Source: Adiantum capillus-veneris (Eukaryota > Streptophyta > Polypodiopsida > Polypodiales > Pteridaceae). Taken from it: DNA of 64,000 bases. The DNA is taken from the NCBI GenBank assembly GCA_014529385.2, contig CM043962.1, positions 39,302,098 to 39,366,097 of the forward strand, read 5' to 3'. Below, one piece after another: positions 34,358 to 45,546 of the stretch. Both the position numbers and the translations under genes were made by a program. The notes below the pieces were generated by a model that made no database searches, had not been told where the DNA came from, and saw only the letters and a program-made list of their open reading frames with translations. Within the stretch, counting starts at the first letter, position 1, and each line of letters starts with the position of its first letter.

Positions 34358-35121
34358 TGTTAAGTATGGAGCCTGATTTACCCTTGTAATTTTCTGTGGT
34401 TAAAGCGCACATTTGTAAGGTCCCCACTATGAGGAGAAGACATCGTGCGTGAAGGAAAATCACTCGCTAGAAACGAAAAATTTCACGGCCAAAAAATCAG
34501 GGGCAACTTTAGGGGCCTCGGGGGCGGAAGCCCTTGAGACATTTTTTCCCCCTTGCCGGAATATTCCTTTTTGCCGGAATATTATGGCCGGATGGCGGCC
34601 GGAAAGTGGTCGGAAAACAACCGGGTGGTTGGCCGGTGGCCGGTGGTCGGAAGTCAATGGCCGTTGGCCGAATTCAAAAGCGGACTTGTCTTCTCAAGGG
34701 CGGCCATACATGGGCGGATTGAAGGGTCCGATTTGGACTTCTCTACACAAGGACGGCTACACATGGCTGCCTCTCATGAGAGAGGGCATCCCCTTTGGCC
34801 TATAAAAGGAGGCCACTTACACACACATTTCATGGTGTGAGGTTGATGCAACAAGGTGAGGGTGAGGTGGTGAGAGTGAAGCAAGGCGGGAGCTCCATTA
34901 AGGGTATAATCCCTTTGTAAACTACTTCTTGTTTTGAAGTACTAAAGCCATTGAGTGGCTACTTTCCTGTGGACGTAGCCCACATTGGGTGAACCACGTA
35001 TATCGTGTGTACTCTCTCTCTCTCTCTCTCTCTACTCTATAATCTCTTGTGTGTGAAATCTATCTCTCTCCATTAAGTAATCTACTCAAATAGCTATTTA
35101 GCTATGTCATATTTCCTAACA
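34358..35121 (+). repeat. 3' LTR of copia C
   Basis: 764 bp, TGTTAAGTATGG ... TTTCCTAACA with 5-bp inverted ends TGTTA/TAACA. U3 carries a GGCCGG-rich tract (34570-34670). TATAAAAG at 34801-34808 is a good promoter element, and a (CT)n tract lies at about 35010-35032. Confidence 0.88.
34801..34808 (+). promoter_or_regulatory. TATA box in the copia C LTR
   Basis: TATAAAAG in the context GGCCTATAAAAGGAGGCC, 444 bp into the LTR. Transcription (start of R) is expected about 30 bp downstream. Confidence 0.65.
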
Positions 35122-35423
35122 AAATATAGTAGTGCTTGGTGATCCACGAAGAAGACATCTTGGTGATCCACGAAGAAGACAAACTTGTTTGCTAGAAGGT
35201 AGTGTCTAAATTTCTTGATAGCATAGATCATTCCCAGACCTTCTCTTTCCGTAGTGGTATAATTTCTCTTTGTGTTGTTTAGTTGCCAACTAGAGTAGCA
35301 AATGGGAAAATCCATTTTCTTCTCTCCTGACTGGGCTAATATGCACCCGATGGCATAGGCTGATGTATCCACATGGACATGAAATATTTTTCTCCAGTCA
35401 GGGTCTTGCAAAATTGGAGCCAA
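35122..35423 (-). pseudogene. pol: Gypsy D RNase H, cut by copia C
   Basis: DWRKIFHVHVDTSAYAIGCI, ICYSSWQLNNTKRNYTTTER, EGLGMIYAIKKFRHYLLANK and FVFFVDHQ are gypsy RNase H landmarks. An exact 8-codon tandem duplication (24 bp; units starting at 35135 and 35159) repeats the FFVDHQ segment containing the third active-site Asp region. The frame runs ALLYF and then enters the copia LTR at 35121. Confidence 0.88.
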
Positions 35424-35432
35424 AATTAATTG

Positions 35433-36766
35433 CTACTTCAGTTTTTGGAAAGCCTGCTCACATTCCTCTATCCATTTGAACTTAGCAATGAGGGCGTACA
35501 ACGACTTAGCTATTACAACATACATATATATGAAACACCTATAGTACCCGCAATGCCCCATAAATGCTTGCACTGCTTTCATCTTCATTGGTCTTGGTAG
35601 TGCAACAATTATTTGTACCTCTTCTTGATCAGTTGAACTTCCCTTTTTGGACACAATGTGGCCAAATTTTTACCTCGTCCTAGCATGAAGACGTATTTTC
35701 CGGGTTTAAGCAGATACGATACACATTTCTCTAAGACTTTTTCCATATGAGTGATGTGATCACTTCGTCGATGAGAATGAGCACAAAGATCATCCATGTA
35801 GATCTCCAAAAATTGTCTGAGATATCCTTTGAATGCGTGGCTCATTAGTCTTTGAAATGTAGCTGGGGCATTGGTCAGTCCGAAAGGCATTACCCTATAG
35901 GCAAATACACCCCACTCTGTCGCAAAATCTATCTTATATTGACCTTCCGCTTTAATCATCAACTGGTTGTAGCGTGAGAATCCATCCAAGAAACTATAGG
36001 CCTCTTTCCTTGCTACCCTCTCAATAACATGATCTGTTATTGGCAGTGGATAGTTATCCATGATGGTGGCTGCATTTACCTATTTGAGGTTTACACAGAC
36101 ATGTAGTTTGCCATTTTTTTTGGGTACCACCACAATCGGGAACACCCAATCGGGGGTGTTCAATATCATAGATAAACTCAGCATCCTTCAGTTTGTCTAT
36201 CTCCTTCTTAATTTTCTTGGAAAAAGTTTCATTGTACATGTAAGGACGTTGTCTGCATGGTCAACATCACTCTTAATGGAAATCGTGTGTTGACAGATCT
36301 CAGGATCTATCACCTTTAGATCTTTGTATGACCATGCAAAGACATCTTTGTATCGTCTGACCGTATTGATTAGAAGTTTCTCTTCCTCGTCAGTAAGGTC
36401 CATGGCAATGTATGCCGGTTTAGGCTCCTCGCTTGGTTCTGCTAAGTTGATGCATTTGGCGTTTTCAGGCACATCATATGAAGTTCCTGGCTCCTTGGGA
36501 TCTTGTTTGGGTTTTTGCACCACGATTTTCCTATCTTGAATGGTATACTTCTTATAGTGGGAAGGTGCATCAAATTTATCATCATTTGATTTCTCATCAG
36601 TTTCCATTTCTGTTGTCCAAACTTCCTTCAAGGCTCGCTTCAGCTCATTGTATTTGATTTTACGCTCCATTTTGGAGAACTTAATCGATTTTTTGGTATT
36701 GCTCTCTTTTTCCGGTTTTGTGTGTTTGCCTTTCTTCGATTTTGTTTTGGTTGAGTCAGGTTTCAT
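35433..36766 (-). pseudogene. pol: Gypsy D reverse transcriptase with N-terminal linker
   Basis: The linker (36766-36240) is Lys-rich and ends AWSYKDLKVIDPEICQHTI, the usual lead-in to RT. RT continues in three frames: KKEIDKLKDAEFIYDIEHP (36230s), then MDNYPLPITDHVIERVARKE, FLDGFSRYNQLMI, MPFGLTNAPATFQRLMSHAF and the catalytic EIYMDDLCAHSH (YMDD, 35800s). A last segment reads MKMKAVQAFMGHCGYYRCFI. Frameshifts lie near 36190, 36110 and 35670 (in a T run). Confidence 0.87.
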
Positions 36767-37384
36767 GTATCTCTTTGATATCCTATCCTTGAGGTAGTCT
36801 ATCGCTTCTACTAATCTTAAGTACTACGTTTTGTCAGTTGACAGAGGTACTGAGTTCTCGTTGTGCTTGTCTCAGTTGTTTCTGCATTTATCTTGATATC
36901 TGCATTGTCTTTGAGGATTTTGGTTTGGAAAATCATAGTAGATCACCGGTCGATCCTTCCGTTTGATGCTCTGACTTGAGCTACTAGAAAAATTTTCATC
37001 TACGTTATCCTCTAGCATCTTATCAATCGAGTCTTGGAAATCTCTTCATCTGTTTGGTCAAGGTCTCTTATAGAGATTTCATCCACTATGCGTCGGCACT
37101 CGGCAGCCCCGTCCTTGTCAGGGACTTCCCCCTCTGACTTCGGAGTTAGGCAGACACCCATCATCTGGAATGAAGTGATATCATACCCTTCCTCATCATC
37201 AAATTTTGTGAGGGGTCACCTCGTTTACACAAACATCAAGAGTGGCCAGTATTTTTTGCCATCCAAAAGGTTCGAACGTCTCTTCTGAAAAAGGCTCTGG
37301 TATATATGCCTCGTCTTGTGCACTTCTATCAAGAATGCAATTTTTCCTTTTTAGACTTACACATTCTGAAGCTTCTCCTGCCCA

Positions 37385-38041
37385 CTAGTGAGCTTTGTTA
37401 TGTAGACAAGCCGGTATTCCTCCTTCCTGGTCAGTTGTGGAATGCAAGTCTTCTCCTGGGGTTCTTTCTACGTCCCTATAGCTATGAGCTGTGACACTAA
37501 TTTTCGTAGTGACATCCTTGTTCCTTAGATAGATATAGTCGTAACCCCAATCTTGCACCATTTTGAGCTGACACATGAATGGTCTGTCCATTATGATGTC
37601 AAAATTACTACTCTCATTGAAATTCATGATAGCAAATATGTGTTCATATGCACTTCCACAAGAGGTTACCACAATTTTCTCCAAGATGCCTATGGGTCTT
37701 TCCAGATACCCATTTGCCAATTGAAGTTTCATTCTCATCTTTTAGAGAGCAGGTTTTCTCCATTTTTTCCACATTGCTTTGGTAGCTATGGCTATTCCAG
37801 TACCACCATCCAATATTGCTATTGACTTGACCTCTTTGTACTCCATCAGCAGGGTAGTATTTCCTTCTTCACCTTCACAATAATCCGCAACCTTGTTTAC
37901 TGGTACTGGCTCATGTTTAGTTTGTTTCGAGGGTTGTGTCTTTAGTGTGTTTGGAGAAGCCTCCTCGGGTGAAGGAATTACCAGCCCTATTTTTTCCAAA
38001 TTTTTCCCGACCTCATCCCAAAGATGTGGTTTGATATGCAA
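37385..38041 (-). pseudogene. pol: Gypsy D aspartic protease
   Basis: EYKEVKSIAILDGGTGIAIA holds the active site as D-G-G-T, where the related copy E has MLDSGARTAIATKA (D-S-G-A). A stop follows near 37742, then MRMKLQLANGYLERPIGIL, NFNESSNFDIIMDRPFM and DWGYDYIYL, the flap and C-terminal half of a gypsy protease. The Ser/Thr-to-Gly change and the stop suggest loss of function. Confidence 0.75.
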
Positions 38042-38199
38042 TAACTCTCACAGTCAGTGTACAACGGATAGGGGATGACATCAGCTCGTGAAGAGCTGTA
38101 GTATCCATTATCCTAGGATTGGTATTCCATTGAGATGGTACTTTCCTTTCCAATCGAGTTTCATGGTTACCAATAAATGAAGGTAAAGTCTTCAACAAC

Positions 38200-41100
38200 T
38201 GCGGTTTACTGTCTTCCAATATCGTTGTACCTGCATCGCCATGATCTAATGTCATTTGGATAGAGCTCATGCTCCAGGTGGATTTTTGGGATGGGAGCTG
38301 ACACAAGTGTGGCACTTCCATCTTTTCTATTCCTGATCTGTTCCCATAGCTCTTGAGGCCATTGTTCTTCTACTTTCAGAATTGGCAGTGGTACTTGAGA
38401 ATACGTTCCATCTATTGTATTGGCTACCACCCTCGTATCCAATGGTATTTTGTCTACAGGATCTGGTCGGTTATTCTTTTTAATTCCCCGCCCCTCTAAC
38501 TCCTAAATCTTTTCTCAGATTAGTACCTCAATTTTTGGAGCCGTAGGAGTGTTGGTTCCATAAGCGCTTGAGCGGCTTGGATGAGCTCCTTGCAGATCTT
38601 TAGCCTCTCTTTCTCATAGCTTAGATGAGGGTACGTTAAACACCTATCCTCTTGGGTTTGGTTAGGATTTAGCCTTGCCTCATAAGCTTTTAAAATTGCA
38701 TTTAAAGGTTCGAACACCTTGTCTACCAAGACCGACCCTCCTAATGGTAGATCCGATGTTTTTTTTATCTCGTTGTTTCCCTTAAGGTCTCTTTTCCTTT
38801 GAAGTTGTTCCTCTGTTTTCAGTAATTTGCCAATGCCGTTTTCTCCTTTTCTCTTTTGGCTTCCATCTTGTCTCGTTTTTCCCTCCAGGATTTCCTAGGG
38901 GTTTGGATAGACAAGTTTTCTATCTCCGTTTGGCTGGCTGGGACGTTCCTTGCTGTCTCATGTGCTTGAGCTCTAGTGACCGCATTTATCGGAATGTTTG
39001 GTTTTGTTTGTGATCCACTTGAGCTTGGCACAATCCCCATTTTATTCATGGTTTCTTTTCCTTTGTTTTCAGGGTTTTTTGGACAGTGTGAAATGAGATG
39101 GTCGGTCGTGCAACCATCACAGAATCCAAAAAGTTTCACCCATTCTCCTTTGTTTGGACAAACCCTCGCCCAATGATCATTGCCACATTCATAGCATGAT
39201 CCTACATGTGGTGGAGAAGCTTGTGGAGCCCCCATCGGTTGTCATGCTCTAGGAGGGTCGCCCCTAGGTTTGTAGCCCTGATTTGCCATGAACATGAGCA
39301 TATTCTCATTGACCAAGTAATGGTTTTTAGTTGGTTGTGCTATGTATGAGGGTTTGGACATCTCTTTAGAAATTATCCATGGATTATGTCCCTTTGGAAC
39401 ATATGCATTCCCCTCAAATCCCCTCTCATAAGTATTGTCTGAATCTTCCCGGTATGCGACTACTTGGACCATACTCTGATCAAAAGGTGGTTCTATGTGT
39501 TGAGAAATCATTACCATAGCCCTATTTTCCTAGGGTAAGGGAGGTTGATGTCCCAACACATGTTGAGATTTTTTCTGCCCCAAGATTGTGTGATTTGGTA
39601 CTACTTGGTACCTTGGAGGGGGCGGAAGTTGTTGTCCTCCATGTGGTCCGTATTGCCTCTCTCTAACATAGTTCTGCTTATAGAAACATTCACGTGAGTT
39701 TCATGGTCTGTCCATTTTTGTTTGGTAGCACACCACTTCAGTATTCACTGTGCATTTACTCTTGGCCTTTGTTGAAGGTTGCACCACTGGGTTGGATGGT
39801 CTGTGTCGCCTTTTTGGGTGGGCGGTTTTTGTGTGTTTGGGTTCGTCATGTTTCCATGGTTTATCCTCATGATCACTTCCTTGATCATTTAATCAACGTC
39901 CGGCACAGTTGGGTTTTGCCCTCCCAATTTTATCATGGACTCACTAGTGGTTGAAGAGGTGCTACTCGTCCCCTGATTGTGTCTTCAGTCACCTCCCCAT
40001 ATGCCTTACATTTATCTACCAGATACAACGCCTCTTTTGTGACTTGCTCAAAAGTTACACATGCGTTCAAGTGCAAGTCCTTTTTGAGTGTGTCATTTCA
40101 CAATCCTTCTATGAAAAGGACTGAAAGTATTTCACCCTGAGGTAGTTCCCAAGCAGGGAATATTTCTATGTACTGTTTGAAACGAAGTGATGCTTCCTTC
40201 AATTTCTCTTTTTGCTTTTGCCTAAATGCATAGATCTGGGAGACAGTGTTATGCTTGATCCCCCTTTTTGAGAATTCCTTAGCTAATTTTTGGAGAATTT
40301 GCTCAATACTTGGGAACTCCAAGCTATTTAATGGTTGGAACCAAGTCAAGGCAGTACTCTAATGTTAACCCAAAACCTTCATATTGAGTGTGGAAACCAG
40401 TTACCTGTTCTGCTCTCAACACTTGTTTGAAGATTGACACATGGGCATATGGATCTCCAGATGCATTATACTTTTTGGGTATGCATTTTTCCACCTAAGA
40501 TGGTGGCATACGTTTGGCCTCTGCAATTATTCTAACAATACCTGGTCCGCCTGGTGTGACTTCTCTAGGTTCATAATCTCCTCTTGGTACTACCAGTGGT
40601 ATCCTATCCACTATGCGTTCATGAAGTCGATCTTGTGTAATAGTCGGCGGAGGGATTCTAGTGGTGTAAGTGATGTCAGGAACAATACTACCCCTATGTC
40701 TGTTCATGGAATCCCTAGACGCCATCGATCCTAAAGGTCCTGTTTTTGGGACTCGTTCATGTCCATAAGAATCCTCCACCGTGGTTCTCAAGGGGCCCAC
40801 AGGTACAGTTTCAGGTCTGGTGTGAGCAGTCGTGGTTTTTACCTCTTCCGAATCTATATAGTATTGGTGGAGTGGTCCTCCAAAATATGTATATCTCTCT
40901 AATTCCTTACGATCCATTGGAGAGTACTTTCGGCCATACTTGTCTATTATGACCACCTGAATACTTCTCCCCTCCGTGTACGTGTAAACATACAAGTCTT
41001 TTTGGTCCGTCAATTCCTTGATGTGGAGATCTTCACATATATAATAGAGTGTTTGTTCTCCATTATTGAACTTATAAAGCCCCACATACGTGTTGTCTGT

Positions 41101-41684
41101 GTTAAGGCACTCTGTCTCATTGGTGCGTCTAAGTACCACGTTTTGTTTCTCCAGTTTGGGCGGTTCATCGGCCAGCTCATTATCTACATTGTCCTTGGTG
41201 CCAGTCATTCCCCATTTATCCACAATAAAAGGGTTATGAACCACCAGGTACATTATTCCCTCTCAGTCAAAATATCTATCCCCATCATAATCAATATCTA
41301 CAAGGTCTCTGAACTCACTCGGCTTATTTTCCAACTTAACACAGTAGCGGTCCATTCATCCTTATAGATTTTGGCCTTAAGTACATTTTCAAATTGAAAC
41401 TTCAAATACAAAAATTTTACATCAAATTCAGGCTGAGAAGGACCTACACCCATTGAAGCTCTTCCCTTAGGGTTTGACTTGTTAGAATCTTCAGTCATGA
41501 GGCTGTATGATCTCTCTGACGAAGTGTCAGAGAAGATCTCCTCTAAAATGGGTTCAAACGGTGGCAGTGGTCTCTGATTCACACTTTCTTCCGTCGAGTG
41601 ATTACTCCCCTGATCAAAGACGCTAGGATTCCTACTCTGGTACAATATTCCTGATTGCAAATTCATGAAGAATTGGTAATACAA
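38200..41684 (-). pseudogene. gag: Gypsy D gag with ~400-residue N-terminal extension and two zinc knuckles
   Basis: From about 41684 the reverse strand reads an N-terminal region, including SQPEFDVKFLYLKFQFENVL, MYLVVHNPFIVDKWGMTGTK, LYYICEDLHIKELTDQKDLY and TYFGGPLHQYYIDSEEVKTT. The retrotransposon gag core follows (40350-40090: FSKRGIKHNTVSQIYAFRQK, ASLRFKQYIEIFPAWELPQG, ILSVLFIEGL). Near 39200-39120 lies CYECGNDHWARVC (a CCHC knuckle) and then FCDGCTTDHLISHCPKNP, a second Cys/His cluster. A charged linker extends to 38200. Many frameshifts. The long N-terminal region is also present in copy E, so it belongs to the family and is not a chance fusion. Confidence 0.75.
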
Positions 41685-41982
41685 AATCCAAACCGAGTTA
41701 CCTCATTAAATAGTTTGAATCTATTGTTTGATCTTGCTTGCTTGGTAGTATCCTCTAGTACCTACAACCTGTCAAGAATTTGCTTGATAGCTGTGAGCTT
41801 ATAGCCGTTCTTGCTACTTCTTGCTTTTAATCGACAAAACTTAGCTAGGTTTTTCAATAGCACACAATTCCTTACACAACCTCAACAATTTAGGTCCAAT
41901 TTCAATTTTGAAAGAACCACCAGGTTATTGTGGACTAGCTCTTTGTGTGGTAAATTTTTGTCTTTGTTCTGACTTAGAGGTA

Positions 41983-43119
41983 CATGGATCACGATCCATG
42001 TTGGGAAGCCAATTGAACTTTTGTTGCTACCATCAGGTTTAACATGATTAAAGGTCTTATGGTATCAATTTTTTTAGAAATGAACCTCTGGATTGGATGC
42101 TAAGTTGATTCTGTCACTTTGCCTGAGCTTCTGTCAATTCTGGGCTTTTAGGATGGTTTTTTGCACCCAAATTCAACTCTGGAAGGACCACTAGGCTCTC
42201 TGTGATGCCCTCTAGCTATGGTGCCAGTTTGTTGTCAAAATGTGAACATGGATCACGATCCATGTTTCTTTGTGCCAAAATGCACTAAAATTTGTCCCAC
42301 AGCTAGTCCTTGGCCTAGTGATGTTGGCTATATGGTTTTTGAATGTTTTAAAGCTTTTTAGGACAGATAAAAGTCAGTTTTAGGGTTTGTTTCAGTGGTT
42401 TGCCCCTTGATCTAAATTTTGTCCCCTTTTGTCCTCTTTTTGAGCTTTTTTGATAAGGGTCCTTTGGGAGAAAGTGTTCCAATTGTTATCACTTCTTGCA
42501 TGCCTATTAGCAGCTCAAAATTCCAAAAAGGTACATGGATCGCGATCCATGTTTGACAAAGATTTTGGAATGACACCTTGTGAGCTGATCACACAAGGTA
42601 TGGTGATGCTATTTCCCAAGTCTTTTTGGACTTGATCAGTTTTTTCCAAGTGAAAAGCAAGATTTTGTGTCTGTTTTGCGGTGTTTTGCAAACAAATCCT
42701 TTTCTGGTATTTTTGTCAGATTTTTTCACGTTTTGTCTATGGCTCCTTTTGGAAAAGTTTTTCAACTAGTAATCAGGAGTACACTGATCAACTCTTACTT
42801 TCAAATGTCTACCTAGACCATGGATCGCGATCCATGTTGGAAAGCATCTGGACATAAAATTTGGTTCTGTTGATTCCCTGCTTCTAGTTGATCCCAATTG
42901 TCATCCCTTTTTGAATTTGGACAAGTAAAAGTTAAGTTTTTCCCTGTTTTTCCCCTTTTTCAAGGTTTTGCCCTGCTCACCCCAATCTTTTAATTTTTAT
43001 GATCTTCTAGCACTCTATTTTTGACCAAACTCAAGATTCTGATGCCTGAGAGCCTGTTCTAAGCAAAGGAAATAGTTTTAGCACATTTTGCCAAAAATGT
43101 ACATGGATCCCGATCCATG
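41983..43119. repeat. Five-copy ~283-bp tandem repeat with palindromic 18-mer core
   Basis: CATGGATCRCGATCCATG occurs at 41983, 42247, 42534, 42819 and 43102 (spacings 264, 287, 285, 283). The arms CATGGATC/GATCCATG are perfect in all five; only the two central bases vary (AC, AC, GC, GC, CC). Flanks are also related: each copy is followed by TT.GRMA.GC.A.TTGRA-like sequence. One copy lies in the leader of gypsy D, four in its LTR. A decayed sixth word (ATAAATCATGATCCAT) is at 44001. Confidence 0.88.
42209..42226 (-). other. Primer-binding site of gypsy D
   Basis: The reverse strand reads TGGCACCATAGCTAGAGG three to four bases after the LTR end ...GACAACAAAC. This is the layout of Tat/Athila-like gypsy elements, which often have TGGCGCC-type sites. 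The exact tRNA was not determined. Confidence 0.55.
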
Positions 43120-43330
43120 TTAGACAGGCAATTTGAACGTTTTTTGCACAGTCTTTTTCAGCAAGTGTTTTTATCCCCTTCTTGAAGGTTTTTCTGGGTT
43201 TGGTCTAGTTTTGAAGCTTTGACCATCACTTCTTCAACTTTTCAGAATACGGTCTTCAACACCAAAATAACATTTTTGACAGTTTTTCCCTCGATCCTTT
43301 TGGCCCCAAATGATGGTGTAATTTGTTTCC

Positions 43331-44139
43331 TAACCTACTCCTATAATTTGAAATGAATCTACAAATATAAATGAACTTAATAGTACAAAAATAACAACAA
43401 AGTGTGTGGTGGAACAGCCCTTTCCAAGCATGTGAAAATCAAAGAACAAAATACTATCTTGTACTTCACTCACAGCTTTCTTTGCTCTTAAGGAATAGCA
43501 CTGGCTATTCTTGGACTCTAGTCTCTACCAAGCACTAAACCTACGTCTAGCTGCTTCATTGTCTCTATGTCAGTGAAATGGGTGTCAAAAGCTTTGAAGG
43601 GAGATTTTTGTTTTTGTACATCGAGCCACTCACCACCTAACGTTCGATTTTCCCCGGCAACGACATCAATGTTAGCGGGTCGCCGCAACGGATGTCGGCA
43701 TCATAGCTCTTTTGTACTAACATAATGTCAATATGCAAGAAAGCGACTCGGGATGGGGCACGGAGACTTAATGAGAGTGTCGATCTCACCAAAGCAAACT
43801 CAGAGAGATACTCATTCTACGACAAAAGCAAATTAACCACTTCCTAGTCAGATAATCAATATGTGTCCAATCTCACCGCTCTAGGTCATCATGCCTTTTT
43901 GGCATCCAAACAGATCCGGAATGCAACGAAACTTAAGGAGAGGTATCACAACACTTAAGGGCTTAATCCTACCAAGTTCTATCACCATCTAGGAAGGTAC
44001 ATAAATCATGATCCATCACAAAAAATGTGTAAAAAACTGAAGTAGAAGTACTCGAAAAGGTCCTCCTTAAGCATAGAAACACTTACCCATGGTCAAAACA
44101 TCAAAAGACAGCCATTTTAACCTCCAAATCAATGCATTT
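43331..44139. other. Non-coding region between gypsy D and G
   Basis: No readable gene. It contains the degenerate sixth copy of the palindromic word near 44001, and otherwise nothing recognisable. Confidence 0.4.
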
Positions 44140-45415
44140 AGCTTACAAACAATGCATCAGATGACATTTCTTTGGATTTAGTTTTCCTCCACATTCATCA
44201 TATCGAGCCCATACCATCTGCAGCTTCTCATGGTGTTCAACCCTATTGCTATAAACAGAGAAGTCATCCATAAAATCTTTAACACAACTACCAATGAATG
44301 GTTCCAACACCCAATTTGCTCTCTCTTGATAGAAGGAAGGTCCATTTGACAACCCAAATGGCAATACTGTATAGCAATAGCAACCCCATAGCGTAATAAA
44401 AGTGGTCTTTGTGCGGTCTTTAAGAGCAATCTTCAATTGAAAATAGCCTGAAAAACCATCACACACACTGTACCTCTCAGAACCTGCCACTGAATCCAAG
44501 ATCTGATCGATGAATGGAAGAGGATATGGGTTCTTCTTAGTGGCTGCGTTTAAGGGTTTAAAATCTACACAAATTCTCCACTTCCCATCCTTCTTTGGAC
44601 TGACTACAACTGGACTCACCCATTCTGTGGTCTCCACAGGGACTATGAACCCTGCCTTCAACAACTTGTCCACCTCTTCTCGCAAGGCTTCCATTTGCTC
44701 TTGACCCATCCTTCTTAGCCTTTGCCGCACTGGTTTAGCACCTTCTTTCAGCTCTATATGCATCTCTTCACCCTTGAACCCTCTGATCTCTTCATATGAA
44801 GTAATGAACAAATCAGGAAAACTAGCCAGCATGTGCAAATATATCTCCTTCTCCATAGCTGAGAGGTCTCTGCTGATCATTTGTGTCATCAATTCTTGCT
44901 TCTTTGACAACTCAACTTTGGTTTGCATCAGCCCTTCAATCACTTCATAAGGCCCTTCACTTTCATCTTCAACTTCATTCGCAAATGCAACTAAACCAAA
45001 CTCCTGGATTTCTTTGTCCATCAAAAGAAATGCAACATCAGCATCCTCATCACTGCTGGTAGTGCTATCACTGTCCTCATCTGTCACCGTGAAAGAGTCT
45101 TCATCACTAGACTCATCATCATCTTCATAAAGCTCCTCTAATCGTTTCCTTGTGTCCATATTATAAAGCTTCTTGGTACGTGTCTTTCCATAGAGGCTAA
45201 TCGTACCATGTCGCCAATCTTGAACAACTCCCACTGCACGTAACCATGGTCTGCCCAGTATAATAGGATATGCTCCCAACCCTGCTGGCATCACATGAAA
45301 ATCAACCACTGCCTTTGCATCATATGCCTCCACTTCTAAGCTCTTTACAACACCCAAGCATTTTACTTTTTGATGGTTTGCCAATCTGATCCGAAAACCT
45401 GACACCCCTCAAGAA
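44140..45415 (-). mobile_element. pol: Ty3/gypsy fragment G (protease end and reverse transcriptase)
   Basis: A 420-codon intact frame. It starts inside the protease (GFRIRLANHQKVKCLGVVKS, PAGLGAYPIILGRPWL; the catalytic Asp lies upstream and is missing). An acidic linker (LYEDDDESSDEDSFTVTDED) follows, then RT with FIVPVETTEWVSPVVVSPKK, WRICVDFKPLNAATKKNPYP, DGFSGYFQLKI, LPFGLSNGPSFY and the catalytic KDFMDDFSVYS. It ends abruptly after KLNPKKCHL, before the RT thumb. Both ends are cut, and no LTR is attached. The clean frame makes it younger or better preserved than D. Confidence 0.88.
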
Positions 45416-45546
45416 GTGGAGTGCTCTGATCAAGTCCACACAGGATCCCAAAGAGCAACCCCACTTTGCTTGCACGGCACGACGCTTGTTGTATAGGTTT
45501 GACATCTTTAATTGACAGATTAAGAATGTAGTAGGATACATTAATC

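Larger units (their letters stand above)
30231..35121 (+). mobile_element. Ty1/copia element C with truncated 5' LTR
   Basis: A PBS at 30361, gag, PR-IN, RT-RNaseH, a polypurine tract and a 764-bp 3' LTR. The sequence before the PBS matches only the last ~125 bp of the 3' LTR, and similarity stops at the (CT)n tract. The right LTR end interrupts the RNase H of gypsy D. Several frameshifts and stops inactivate the coding region. Confidence 0.88.
35122..43330 (-). mobile_element. Ty3/gypsy element D with long gag (minus strand)
   Basis: On the reverse strand: LTR (about 43330 to 42230), PBS (42226-42209), a ~500-bp leader, gag (41684-38200), protease (38041-37385), linker and RT (36766-35433) and RNase H (to 35122), where copia C has inserted. 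Integrase and the 3' LTR are not found on the other side of copia C. The PBS and RT resemble Tat/Athila-like plant gypsy elements. Element E at 48.1 kb is a related copy. The right end is approximate. Confidence 0.8.

Noticed and set aside
41983-43119. The palindromes as phage-like operators or a replication origin
   Set aside because: They lie in a plant gypsy LTR and leader; there is no replication or repressor gene, so an element-internal role is more likely.
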